Assembly (NCBI GenBank): GCA_034436045.1
Contig: DAOTVZ010000141.1
Span: forward strand, 1 to 32,279
Origin: H111-94 sp034436045
GTDB taxonomy: Bacteria; Chloroflexota; Ktedonobacteria; Ktedonobacterales; Ktedonobacteraceae
Direction: 5' to 3'
Length of the DNA stretch: 32,279 nt
Position numbers and translations under genes: made by a program. Position 1 is the stretch's first letter, and each line of letters starts with the position of its first letter. Under the pieces are notes generated by a model, which was not told the DNA's origin, made no database searches, and worked only from the letters and a program-made list of their open reading frames with translations. Positions 1-7,133 of this stretch are shown here, piece by piece.

Positions 1-123
1 GGCCTTTATCTGTGTCGTGGGCTGGTGGAGCAACTGGGAGGGCGTATCTGGTTTGAGTCAGTTGAAGGCAAGGGATCGACCTTCTATGTATCGCTACCTT
101 ATGCTTTATCGTCGGCGAAATGA
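1..123 (+). CDS. Sensor histidine kinase, C-terminal end (partial)
   Basis: This is an open frame entering from the left edge and ending at TGA 121-123. The 40 visible residues contain LVEQLGGRIWFES followed by EGKGSTFYVSLP. This is the G2-box region and last strands of a HATPase_c domain, as found at the C-terminus of two-component histidine kinases. The sensor, HisKA and N-box regions lie outside the window, so neither the signal nor the partner regulator can be named. The next gene starts 166 bp downstream behind its own strong promoter, so it is probably not in the same operon. Confidence 0.85.
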   Translation, partial: GLYLCRGLVEQLGGRIWFESVEGKGSTFYVSLPYALSSAK

Positions 124-134
124 AGGCACAGGTC

Positions 135-163
135 TTGACAGACAATATAATATTGCCTATACT
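135..163 (+). promoter_or_regulatory. Near-consensus sigma-70 promoter upstream of the 289-627 gene
   Basis: The -35 is TTGACA (135-140), the spacer is 17 bp, and the -10 is TATACT (158-163). The predicted transcription start is near 170, giving a leader of about 120 nt before the gene at 289. A palindrome covers the -10 box and is listed separately. Confidence 0.7.
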
Positions 164-190
164 CAATACATGAGTATACAATGATTGAGT
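158..190. promoter_or_regulatory. Candidate operator: perfect 8-bp inverted repeat over the -10 box
   Basis: TATACTCA (158-165) and TGAGTATA (171-178) form a perfect inverted repeat with a 5-nt centre. The left arm includes the whole -10 hexamer. A second, wider inverted repeat, ACTCAAT (161-167) and ATTGAGT (184-190), reuses the left arm. This geometry is typical of a repressor dimer blocking RNA polymerase. The regulator is not identifiable from the window. Confidence 0.5.
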
Positions 191-288
191 AATGTTTTTG
201 CTGCTTAAGAGGAGAGAAAAGCCTTAATCGTTATGATGGTGAAATCTTTGTTGGTATGGCCATTCTTACGATCTGAGGGGGAGTGGCA

Positions 289-627
289 TTGAACATTACG
301 CGGGCGCTAGAGGTGAGTACGGCTCGCCTGGTTTGTCGTGTAGTAGGGAAATGGCGTGTGGTTGTAGATGATGCCCAGTTTCCGCTCAAGGTTCAAATCC
401 AACGCCGGTTTCGTAGACATTGGATGACTGATGACGGTGGTGGAGGGGTTCGTTATATTAATGGCGTGGTGAGGGAAAGCACGGGAGCATATAGTTGTGG
501 ATGCGCAGGTCCTGGCTGTCTTCCACGAATCAGAGAGGGTCTGCCCCCGGCCTACCAGACTCTCCTTTTATTGGAGAGTGATGACTGGGAGCCTATGGAA
601 CGAGCGGTAGAAGTGCCAGTTCCATAG
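289..627 (+). CDS. Hypothetical protein with a CxCx4C cluster
   Basis: I do not recognise this 112-residue protein. The start chosen is TTG at 289, because the purine-rich GAGGGGGA at 275-282 is well spaced for it. The in-frame GTG at 283 would touch that ribosome-binding site. The first half is basic, with an Arg-rich stretch near residues 39-44 and HWMTDD then GGGG near 45-53. It is followed by a cysteine cluster C70-G-C72-x4-C77; one more cysteine lies at residue 16. There is no signal peptide or membrane segment. The cluster could bind metal, or the protein could be a SWIM-like zinc module, but neither is shown. It stands alone between a histidine kinase and a convergent esterase, with its own strong promoter, so it is probably an independently regulated gene. 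Confidence 0.6.
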   Translation: MNITRALEVSTARLVCRVVGKWRVVVDDAQFPLKVQIQRRFRRHWMTDDGGGGVRYINGVVRESTGAYSCGCAGPGCLPRIREGLPPAYQTLLLLESDDWEPMERAVEVPVP

Positions 628-653
628 GTCATGGCAGGTAATAACTCTGTATA

Positions 654-1337
654 CTATTGTGTAGATGTCAGCACGGATTGTGTCATTTGTGTGATCGTCT
701 GTAGTTCGTCTCTATTGACTGTGTGGCCCATGTTGGGGTAGAGGCGGGCCGTAACCGTTGCGCCAAGACGTTGCAGCACCTCGGCTGAGGTTAGAACGCG
801 CTCTTTGGGGATGTAGAAATCTGCATCGCTACAGCCCAGGAAGATGGGTGTACCGGCAAAGTTTCCCGTATAATTGCGTTCAGTGATGTCGGGGCCGATC
901 AGGCTGCCGCTTAGCACGACTATACCGCCGTAGCGCTGAGTGTGGCGTGCCGCGAATTCTGCTGAGAGGCAAGCACCTTGCGAGAAGCCGAGCAGAATAG
1001 TTTTTGTGGCTGGAATGCCTGCCATTCGTACCTGCGCAAGGAGTGTCTCAATGACTGCCAAGGCTGAGGAGAGCCAGGGTTCATTGCTGGCAAGTGGAGC
1101 GAGAAAGCTGTTGGGGTACCAGGCGTAGTCTCTGGCCTGGGGAGCAAGAAAGACGAAGCCTTCGCGCTTGATTTCTCTGGTTAGTGTAAGAATATCTTCT
1201 GCGCTTGCCCCACGTCCGTGCAGCATAATCATGGCTGCTCTGGCCTGTTGTAGGGGTTCTCCCTCGATCAGTACCGGTTGCCCGCGATGTGGGCCGGGGA
1301 CGGCATCCAGTGAGATATTTGTATGATCTGTATTCAT
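654..1337 (-). CDS. Phospholipase/carboxylesterase family alpha/beta hydrolase
   Basis: A 227-residue soluble serine hydrolase of the Abhydrolase_2 (phospholipase/carboxylesterase, YpfH-like) family. An oxyanion-type HGRGAS motif lies near residues 40-45. The nucleophile elbow GFSQGA lies near residues 117-122, the catalytic Asp is in CSDADFYIP near residue 170, and the catalytic His is in MGHTVN near residue 205. The length fits the family (about 220). The start is ATG at 1337, with GAGGAAG about 9 nt upstream. It lies 175 bp downstream of a MarR regulator on the same strand, suggesting MarR-controlled detoxification of a hydrophobic ester or lipid. The substrate cannot be read from sequence. 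Confidence 0.85.
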   Translation of the reverse strand: MNTDHTNISLDAVPGPHRGQPVLIEGEPLQQARAAMIMLHGRGASAEDILTLTREIKREGFVFLAPQARDYAWYPNSFLAPLASNEPWLSSALAVIETLLAQVRMAGIPATKTILLGFSQGACLSAEFAARHTQRYGGIVVLSGSLIGPDITERNYTGNFAGTPIFLGCSDADFYIPKERVLTSAEVLQRLGATVTARLYPNMGHTVNRDELQTITQMTQSVLTSTQ

Positions 1338-1512
1338 GACTGAGACTTCCTCTTTTTCCAGGCTGATGTGGTCACTGGATGTAAACCAGCTTCCAGATTG
1401 GTGCGACAGTTTTCCGACCAGGGAGGCAACTGGAGGTGTTGCTCAAGCTCGATTGTTAATGAGCATTGAGTTTGCTTGTTTTCTCGCAATGAACATGTGT
1501 GTTGATACAAAA

Positions 1513-1926
1513 TTAGCCCAGGTCATGATCGAGCTTGCGCAGGACGGCGCGCAGTTGTTCCAGTTCTTGTTTGCTAAGCGTCGAGAACAGGAATGTGATC
1601 AACGCTTCCTGGGCGGGAACGACTTGCTGATAGAGTTGTTGCCCGGCAGGGGTGAGTGAGAGGATGTTGGTACGTCCTTCCTGCTGGCGGGTAAGTAGAC
1701 CGTGCTGTTCCATGCGATCAATCAATTGGGAGATGTTACCCTTTGTGACGAGTAAGCGATCTGCCAGTTCTTGTTGTGTGATACCGAGAGTAGAACCGAC
1801 CTGAGCCAGCACATCAAATTGTGCTACGTTGAGTTTCCATGAGCGCAGATGTGCCAGCGAAGCCCTGTCAATTTTTTGAAACACACGAGCTAATCGTAAC
1901 CAGGTCAGCACGGCTGGTTCTGGCAT
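1513..1926 (-). CDS. MarR-family transcriptional regulator
   Basis: A 137-residue winged helix-turn-helix protein. The HTH region is ITQQELADRLLVTKGNISQLIDRME (residues roughly 49-73, quoted here only to locate it: begins ITQQELADRL and ends ISQLIDRME). It is followed by the wing GLLTRQQEGRTNILSLT, and the flanking helices form the dimer interface. The ATG at 1926 has a strong AAGGAGGTGA Shine-Dalgarno. An imperfect palindrome overlaps the proposed -10 of its own promoter (1960-1975), which suggests autorepression. The esterase gene downstream is the likely co-regulated target. MarR proteins usually respond to small aromatic or oxidising ligands; none can be named here. Confidence 0.9.
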   Translation of the reverse strand: MPEPAVLTWLRLARVFQKIDRASLAHLRSWKLNVAQFDVLAQVGSTLGITQQELADRLLVTKGNISQLIDRMEQHGLLTRQQEGRTNILSLTPAGQQLYQQVVPAQEALITFLFSTLSKQELEQLRAVLRKLDHDLG

Positions 1927-1956
1927 AATTTGCTCACCTCCTTTCTCTTGTTCTAT

Positions 1957-1990
1957 ATGAGTTTAGCACTGAACTAATTGATTTATCAAG
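1957..1990 (-). promoter_or_regulatory. MarR promoter with overlapping palindrome
   Basis: Read on the minus strand there is TTGATA, an 18-bp spacer and TAAACT upstream of the MarR gene. AGTTTAG-CA-CTGAACT (1960-1975 on plus) is an imperfect palindrome, with six of seven positions pairing. It overlaps the proposed -10. The box matches are only moderate, so the promoter is tentative. Confidence 0.4.
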
Positions 1991-2110
1991 TCTGTGCGAG
2001 GTGGGGGGACTGGGTGAGCGCAAGGTATAGCTGGGGAATGAGTTTGTGCTGCGACCGGAGGGTGAGGGAGGGCGGACCTTGCGGCATGTTAGGCAAGGGC
2101 CACCCCGTGT

Positions 2111-3004
2111 TTAGAATGCAAGTAGGAGCATGGCACCCAGCAAAAGACCCGCGCCGAGCAGGCCGAACAAGTTGAGTTGTTCGTGAAAGAGGAGCCAGGC
2201 CAACAGAGCGGCGGTGAGTGGTTCGCAAAGTGTTACGATGCTAACCACGGTTGCGGAGAGCGAGCGCATGCCTTGCTGAAAGAGCCAGTAAGCCAGGGTG
2301 GTGGGCACGGCTCCCAGGTAGAGCAGGATAAACCATTCCCAGGCAGGATAGGTGGCGACCAGTCTGGTAGGGATAGCAAAGAGCAGAAGCAGGAATGCGC
2401 CTGTGGTGAAGGCGATAGTGTTGACGTGCAGGGAGTGATAGCGCGTGGCCAGTTGTCGTCCGCAGAGGATGAAGGTCGCATAGCCTCCTGCGGCCAGTAG
2501 CGCAAGTGCTATTCCTAGTAACGAGATAGTTTGTTGGCCTGGTTGGGAGCGAGCCAGTACCAGCAGCATTGTACCGGTCAGCGCGCAGATGAGAGCGATA
2601 AGCGTCAATGGTGTCAGGCGTTCATGGGTGATAAACGTGGAGACGAGAGCTACGATGATCGGTGCGACACAGAGGGCGATCAACGTGGAGATGGTGACGC
2701 CGGTATAGAGGATGGCCCCGTTGTAGCTGGCCTGGTAGAGTGCTTGCATGCCGCCCATGCAGAGCATAAGTGCCAGATCGGTGAGCTTGATATGCCAGAA
2801 ACGGCGACCGAGTAGCAAGATACTAGCGAGCAGGAAAAGCGGGGCGGCGAAGCCCAAACGGAAAAAGGCCAGTGAGAGCGCGTTTGTGGTGGTATGAGCG
2901 TAGATGGTGCGCGTAGCGATGCCGACTGTACCCCAGGAGACTGAGGCCGTTACAATATACCAGAGGTCGCGGTTTGTTGTGCCTTGATGGCGTGTAAAAC
3001 GCAT
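2111..3004 (-). CDS. EamA/DMT-family transporter
   Basis: A 297-residue integral membrane protein with about ten hydrophobic segments arranged as two EamA repeats. The first begins at YIVTASVSWGTVGIATR, with the WG..G signature typical of the family. The second begins around LLGIALALLAAGGYATF and ends in LGAGLLLGAMLLLAF. Drug/metabolite transporters of this type export amino acids or small metabolites; the substrate cannot be predicted. The ATG at 3004 is preferred because AAAGGA lies 8 nt upstream. An in-frame ATG 27 codons earlier adds a Cys-rich, non-membrane tail and lacks such a site. It is monocistronic, transcribed toward the MarR gene. Confidence 0.85.
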   Translation of the reverse strand: MRFTRHQGTTNRDLWYIVTASVSWGTVGIATRTIYAHTTTNALSLAFFRLGFAAPLFLLASILLLGRRFWHIKLTDLALMLCMGGMQALYQASYNGAILYTGVTISTLIALCVAPIIVALVSTFITHERLTPLTLIALICALTGTMLLVLARSQPGQQTISLLGIALALLAAGGYATFILCGRQLATRYHSLHVNTIAFTTGAFLLLLFAIPTRLVATYPAWEWFILLYLGAVPTTLAYWLFQQGMRSLSATVVSIVTLCEPLTAALLAWLLFHEQLNLFGLLGAGLLLGAMLLLAF

Positions 3005-3271
3005 AAAACATCCTTTCCTCAATGAAAAGCAATGGATAACGCAAGGCGAGTGAGGGCAGGATGAAGGCACAAAGGAATTCTCCACTGCTTAAGTGGCGTG
3101 TAGATGAAGCACCTATGGAAGTGTTCAGCCTGCCCTTAACGAGTGACAGGCGGGGGAAGGATGGAATAATTGTAGCCTGGTGTGAGTATGGGCATAATGA
3201 TTGTTCCTCTTCTCATACGATGTGAATTAACAAATTAAATGGGTAACAGGTCGGCGTAGGGGCGGGTTTAC

Positions 3272-3317
3272 CACGTCCGTTCTCCTGGTATGGATTTGCC
3301 TGGGAGACACGGACGTG
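3272..3317 (-). terminator. Long hairpin after the MetE-like gene
   Basis: The outer arms CACGTCCGT (3272-3280) and ACGGACGTG (3309-3317) pair perfectly. Inner CTCC...GG pairs with CC...GGGAG, enclosing about 10 nt. It starts 25 nt after the stop at 3343 (minus direction). No T-run follows on either strand, so it may be a 3'-end stabiliser or a factor-dependent end rather than a classic intrinsic terminator. Confidence 0.5.
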
Positions 3318-3342
3318 ATACATGATGTTTCCTATGACGGTA

Positions 3343-4428
3343 TTAGCTGCCCCAGACTTCGCGGGCAACGCTGGCAACCAGTTCGAGCTTGCGCTGCTGA
3401 TCTTGGTAAGAGATGCGATTGCCCTCTATGGTCGAGGCGAAGCCGCACTGGGGGCTGAGAGCCAGACGTTCTAGCGGGATGATTCTGGCGGCTTCGGCGA
3501 TGCGCTGGCGCAGCTCTTCGGCTGACTCTAAATGCGATTTCTTTGTTGTGACCAGGCCGAGGACGACGAAGCGGTCGTCTGGGACGTGGCGTAGAGGCTC
3601 AAAGCCGCCGGAGCGTTCGTCGTCGTATTCCAGCAGGAAGCGCTGAAAGTGCGTCTGGGTAAATATTTTCGAAATGGGTTCGTAGTCGCCTCTGGCATAG
3701 AACTTGCTCTGATTGTTACCGCGACAGATATGGATACCAAAGGTGATGCCGGGATGGCCATCGATAATGGCATTGTCCATCTCGATGCAGGTATCAATCA
3801 GTTTGTCGGGGTCACTGCCGCGCTGTCGATAGCCCTCACGCATCTGGGGATCGAGCAGAGCGGCGTATTGGGGGGCATCGATCTGGATATAGGTGCAGCC
3901 GAGACGGATCAATTCTTCCACCTCGCGGCGTGAGATATCTACGATGTCGGCTAAATAAGCGTCGCGCGTCGGGTAGGCTCCGGCTGACTTTTCGGGATCA
4001 TAGTAGGCGGCGGCCTGCTGGGCGCTGATCATCGTGACCTTGCCGGGGTGATTTTTCTTCGCGCGTAAATAGACCCATTCTTCGGCGCACATGCTGCGCT
4101 TCCAACGCAGTTTTTCGACGACAACGGGGCGCTTGAGGACAAGCTTTTCGCCACTTTCATCGACGAAGGGAATGGCCCAGCCGCCGAATTTGTCAAATCC
4201 GTCGAGAGAGTCGATCAGGTGACCAAAGAAGGCATAGCGGCGCAATTCGCCATCAGTGATGACATCAATACCGGCATTTTCCTGTAGCGCGATAGCCTCG
4301 TTGACGGCGCGGTCTTCAATAGCTTTGAATTTATCGGCGCTAAGTTGTCCGGTTTCATACTGCTTGCGTGCCTCGACTAGATAGGTGGGACGTAGTAAAC
4401 TGCCCACCACTTCGCTGTGGTATGTCAT
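3343..4428 (-). CDS. Cobalamin-independent methionine synthase C-domain-like protein (MetE-C/YxjG type)
   Basis: A 361-residue protein of the stand-alone MetE C-terminal family (UROD/MetE fold), similar in length to Bacillus YxjG/YxjH. The zinc and homocysteine ligands expected in MetE are visible: H-x-C in IHICRGN (residues about 253-259), Glu in LLEYDDE (about 287-293) and Cys in LSPQCGF (about 329-335). It begins with EVVGSLLRP, also typical. The likely role is methyl transfer to a thiol such as homocysteine, with an unknown methyl donor, since the N-terminal MetE domain is absent. The start is ATG 4428 behind GGAAGGAA; the longer in-frame extension lacks a ribosome-binding site. A near-consensus promoter lies 80-110 bp upstream, and the 75-nt leader is too short for an S-box riboswitch. 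Confidence 0.85.
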   Translation of the reverse strand: MTYHSEVVGSLLRPTYLVEARKQYETGQLSADKFKAIEDRAVNEAIALQENAGIDVITDGELRRYAFFGHLIDSLDGFDKFGGWAIPFVDESGEKLVLKRPVVVEKLRWKRSMCAEEWVYLRAKKNHPGKVTMISAQQAAAYYDPEKSAGAYPTRDAYLADIVDISRREVEELIRLGCTYIQIDAPQYAALLDPQMREGYRQRGSDPDKLIDTCIEMDNAIIDGHPGITFGIHICRGNNQSKFYARGDYEPISKIFTQTHFQRFLLEYDDERSGGFEPLRHVPDDRFVVLGLVTTKKSHLESAEELRQRIAEAARIIPLERLALSPQCGFASTIEGNRISYQDQQRKLELVASVAREVWGS

Positions 4429-4508
4429 AGTCACACATTCCTTCCCGCAGAAACTAAATTTATCGGAGCTTGTTCCGCCTGTCGAACGATTTGTTCCAGG
4501 ACACAATC

Positions 4509-4538
4509 ATTGTAGGAAACGGCGTTCTCTTTTGTCAA
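4509..4538 (-). promoter_or_regulatory. Sigma-70 promoter of the MetE-like gene
   Basis: On the minus strand: TTGACA (plus 4533-4538), an 18-bp spacer, then TACAAT (plus 4509-4514). It predicts a leader of about 75 nt to the ATG at 4428. It is divergent to the archease promoter, 32 bp away. Confidence 0.7.
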
Positions 4539-4570
4539 GTTTATCACAATGATGAATGGTTATTGAACAG

Positions 4571-4599
4571 TTGACAAACAACAAGTTATTGGGTATTAT
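4571..4599 (+). promoter_or_regulatory. Sigma-70 promoter of the archease-rtcB unit
   Basis: TTGACA (4571-4576), a 17-bp spacer and TATTAT (4594-4599). Transcription would start near 4606, about 38 nt before the leader ORF and 100 nt before archease. No sigma-54 site or RtcR-type gene is visible, so expression looks housekeeping rather than RtcR-dependent as in E. coli. Confidence 0.7.
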
Positions 4600-4643
4600 G
4601 TAAATATAGTATTGTATGCATGAGAGAAACGGAGGGCCGCGTG

Positions 4644-4706
4644 ATGCAATATCTTCAATATCTCCCCATTATTGGTACAGGTAGTACGCGGCGTAGGGCA
4701 CTATAA
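4644..4706 (+). CDS. Small leader ORF (20 aa) translationally coupled to archease
   Basis: An ATG at 4644 lies 7 nt after GGAGGG (4631-4636), the best ribosome-binding site in this leader. The frame encodes 20 residues beginning MQYLQYLPIIG and ending STRRRAL. Its stop TAA (4704-4706) overlaps the archease ATG (4706-4708) as TAATG. Archease has no good site of its own; only TAGGGC precedes it. Ribosomes finishing the leader would therefore re-initiate on archease. The product is too short to classify and may matter only through coupling. Confidence 0.5.
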   Translation: MQYLQYLPIIGTGSTRRRAL

Positions 4707-5128
4707 TGGCTCAGGTTCCGTATGAGGTTTTCGAGCATACGGCGGACGTGGGGTTGCGGGTATATGGAAAAACGTTACCAGAGTTGTTCATTCATGCGGC
4801 ACAAGGCATGGAGAGCTTGCTGGTCGCGCCGGAACAGGTACGCAGCACGGTAACGCGCATTGTGACAGTTGAGGGTCATGATTATCTCTCATTGCTGATC
4901 GCCTGGCTTAATGAGTTGATCTTTCTGTTTGATACCGAATATCTCCTCTTCCGCGATTTCGAGCTTGTTGAAATGAGCGAGACGCGCCTGACAATGCGCG
5001 CGGTAGGTGAGGTCTATGATGCGCGGCGACATGCGCTGGGCAGCGCAATTAAAGCCGTCACCTGGCATGGGGCTAGCATTAATGCGACCGAAGACGGCTA
5101 TAGCGCGAATATCATTTTCGACATTTGA
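4706..5128 (+). CDS. Archease (RtcB cofactor protein)
   Basis: A 140-residue member of the archease family. Family features visible are FEHTADVGLRVYG at the N-terminus, LLIAWLNELIFLFD in the middle, and GEVYDARRH followed by IKAVTWH in the C-terminal half; the protein ends ANIIFDI. Archease accelerates guanylylation of RtcB, allows multiple turnovers and broadens nucleotide use. Acidic residues at the N- and C-terminal ends are the expected metal-binding positions, consistent with Asp in HTADVG and the final Asp-Ile. It is followed by rtcB on the same strand after 194 bp, the usual genetic pairing. The start overlaps the leader ORF stop. Confidence 0.93.
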   Translation: MAQVPYEVFEHTADVGLRVYGKTLPELFIHAAQGMESLLVAPEQVRSTVTRIVTVEGHDYLSLLIAWLNELIFLFDTEYLLFRDFELVEMSETRLTMRAVGEVYDARRHALGSAIKAVTWHGASINATEDGYSANIIFDI

Positions 5129-5322
5129 GGTTTTTGGGCTGGCCAGTGCATCGATAGGATAATAAATAGGCTCCTCTTTTTAGCGTACAGGGATTGTGTG
5201 TCTCCATGTCGCTACGCCGCCGCGCCATATCGTAGATGTCTGTGAGTTTTCGTGTTTAAACCTTTCCCTTTGCGAGGCCGCTTTTTGCCTGATAGTAAGC
5301 GAGGGGTGAAGAGAGGTTGTTT

Positions 5323-6786
5323 ATGAGCGACGTAAAGAGCAAGATACCATTAGAGCGCATTGATGCTAATCGTTGGCGCATTCCGCAGAGCTATAACGCG
5401 GAGATGCGTGTGCCAGGGATTGTCTACGCGGATGATGAACTGCTGGAACAGATCATTGCGGATAACGCACTTCAGCAGGTGGCGAATGTGGCGACGCTGC
5501 CTGGTGTGGTTGGCTATGCACTGGGTATGCCTGATATTCACTGGGGCTATGGGTTTCCGGTCGGCGGTGTAGCGGCGACACATAGCGATTATGGCGTTGT
5601 TTCGCCTGGGGGCATCGGGTTTGACATCAACTGTGGAGTGCGCCTGATTGCAACCGAGTTGCTGCATGAGCAGATACGCGGCAAGGTTGATCGTTTGGCC
5701 GACACGTTGTTCAATACATTGCCATCGGGTGTTGGTGGTGCGGGTATGCGTCAGTTGAGCGAGAAAGAGATGCGTGAGGTGCTGGAGCGGGGTGCAGTCT
5801 GGGCGGTTGAGGAGGGTTATGGTGTGCCGGAAGATCTGGAGGTGACGGAGGAGCATGGCTGTCTGGCGGGCGCGAACTATGGGGCGGTTATGCATAAGGC
5901 GATTGAGCGCGGCATCAAGCAGTTGGGGAGCCTGGGTTCCGGCAACCATTTCTGCGAGGTGCAGTATGTCGAGCATATCTACGATGCACAGGCCGCGCAA
6001 GCGTTGGGTATTGGGCAGAAGGGGCAGATTGTCGTTACCATCCATTGTGGCTCGCGTGGTTTGGGACATCAGATTGCCGAGGATTACATTCAAATTGCGG
6101 AGGAGAAGCAAAAGGATTTTGGCTTCCATCTGGTAGATCGCCAGTTGGCCTGCCTGCCTTTGCAGTCTGACCTGGGCAAGAGGTATCTCGCAGCAATGGC
6201 CTGTGGCGCGAATTTTGCCTGGGCGAATCGTCAATTGCTTATGCATGGGGTGCGTCAGGCGTTCGCAACGGTTTATGGACGCAAGGCACGTCCCAGAGAG
6301 ATGCCTCTGGTCTATGATGTGTGCCATAATATCGCCAAGATGGAGGAGTACGAGGTTGATGGTGTAATGCAGCGCGTGTGCGTGCATCGCAAGGGAGCGA
6401 CACGAGCTTTTCCGGCGGGCCATCCGGCAATACCTGAAAAGTATCGCGCTATCGGCCAGCCAGTACTCATCCCTGGCGATATGGGGCGCTATTCTTTCGT
6501 GATGGTGGGTGCGCGGGGTTCGATAGAGCAAAGCTTTGGTTCATGCTGTCATGGTGCCGGTCGCCGTCAGAGCCGTACTGCTGCCAAGAAGTCGATTACC
6601 GGTAATGAGCTGATCAAGCTGCTGGAGGCACGCGATATCACTGTGCGCGTTCATAGCAAGAATCTTTTGCCGGAAGAAGCGCCGCTGGCTTATAAGGACG
6701 CCCAGCAAGTTGTAAACGTTGTGCATAATGCAGGTCTGGCGACGCTAGTGGCCCGCTTGAAGCCGATTATCGTTGTGAAAGGCTGA
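5323..6786 (+). CDS. rtcB: RNA-splicing/repair ligase RtcB
   Basis: A 487-residue RtcB. It joins RNA 2',3'-cyclic phosphate (via 3'-phosphate) to 5'-OH ends using GTP and Mn2+. Metal-site motifs visible are DINCGVRL (Cys near residue 104), GSGNHFCEVQ and the histidine in SRGLGHQ. The nucleotide-binding KGATRAFPAG and the guanylylated histidine in CCHGAGR (near residue 410) are also present. All catalytic elements appear intact and the length matches the family. The ATG at 5323 is preferred over an in-frame TTG at 5317, because AGAGAGG (5310-5316) is spaced for the ATG. It probably acts in RNA repair or tRNA maturation together with archease. The 194-bp gap between them contains no gene, so an extra promoter there is possible. 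Confidence 0.96.
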   Translation: MSDVKSKIPLERIDANRWRIPQSYNAEMRVPGIVYADDELLEQIIADNALQQVANVATLPGVVGYALGMPDIHWGYGFPVGGVAATHSDYGVVSPGGIGFDINCGVRLIATELLHEQIRGKVDRLADTLFNTLPSGVGGAGMRQLSEKEMREVLERGAVWAVEEGYGVPEDLEVTEEHGCLAGANYGAVMHKAIERGIKQLGSLGSGNHFCEVQYVEHIYDAQAAQALGIGQKGQIVVTIHCGSRGLGHQIAEDYIQIAEEKQKDFGFHLVDRQLACLPLQSDLGKRYLAAMACGANFAWANRQLLMHGVRQAFATVYGRKARPREMPLVYDVCHNIAKMEEYEVDGVMQRVCVHRKGATRAFPAGHPAIPEKYRAIGQPVLIPGDMGRYSFVMVGARGSIEQSFGSCCHGAGRRQSRTAAKKSITGNELIKLLEARDITVRVHSKNLLPEEAPLAYKDAQQVVNVVHNAGLATLVARLKPIIVVKG

Positions 6787-6856
6787 GCATGTGTTGCTGA
6801 TATGAGAGATGTGCAGGGCGAGTGCATGCAGGCTAGTTGCAAGGGGATATTCTACA

Positions 6857-6964
6857 ATGAAAACAGGCGAAAGCGGTATGGTAGGAGGGTATATCCTTGT
6901 GGTTGCCTGGTGTGCGCTCGTCATGTCTTGCCTGGCAGGTGGCCTGAACATTTTTATGTTATAG
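6857..6964 (+). CDS. Possible small single-pass membrane protein (35 aa)
   Basis: An ATG at 6857 follows AAGGGG (6841-6846) at a slightly long 10-nt spacing. The 35-residue frame has a short polar N-terminus (MKTGESG), then a continuous hydrophobic segment from GGYILVVAW to LNIFML, long enough for one membrane span, and it ends at TAG. It lies 70 nt after rtcB on the same strand. No family is recognised. Hydrophobic short frames can arise by chance, so this is a candidate only. Confidence 0.35.
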   Translation: MKTGESGMVGGYILVVAWCALVMSCLAGGLNIFML

Positions 6965-7133
6965 TTGTGTTAATATTGTTACGCTCTCTGGCGTTAGAAG
7001 AGGAAATGAGAGGTGTACCGATGCTGGCAATAAGTTATCGCTGTCCCGCTATGATACTGGATTGGAGCGAGCAAAAGAGGCGGAAAATATATTTGTCTCG
7101 CTCTCCTTGTATATACTCAGGAGAGGATAACTT

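Noticed and set aside
1336..1659. 107-codon plus-strand frame between esterase and MarR
   Set aside because: It runs opposite the MarR gene, with no motif or ribosome-binding site.
4429..4508. S-box or T-box riboswitch before the MetE-like gene
   Set aside because: The predicted leader is about 75 nt, too short, and lacks the conserved core of either element.
5350..6531. Long open frame (393 codons) antisense to rtcB
   Set aside because: It lies wholly opposite a well-supported rtcB. The product is His/Arg/Ile-rich with no motif, as expected from the reverse of a GC-skewed gene.
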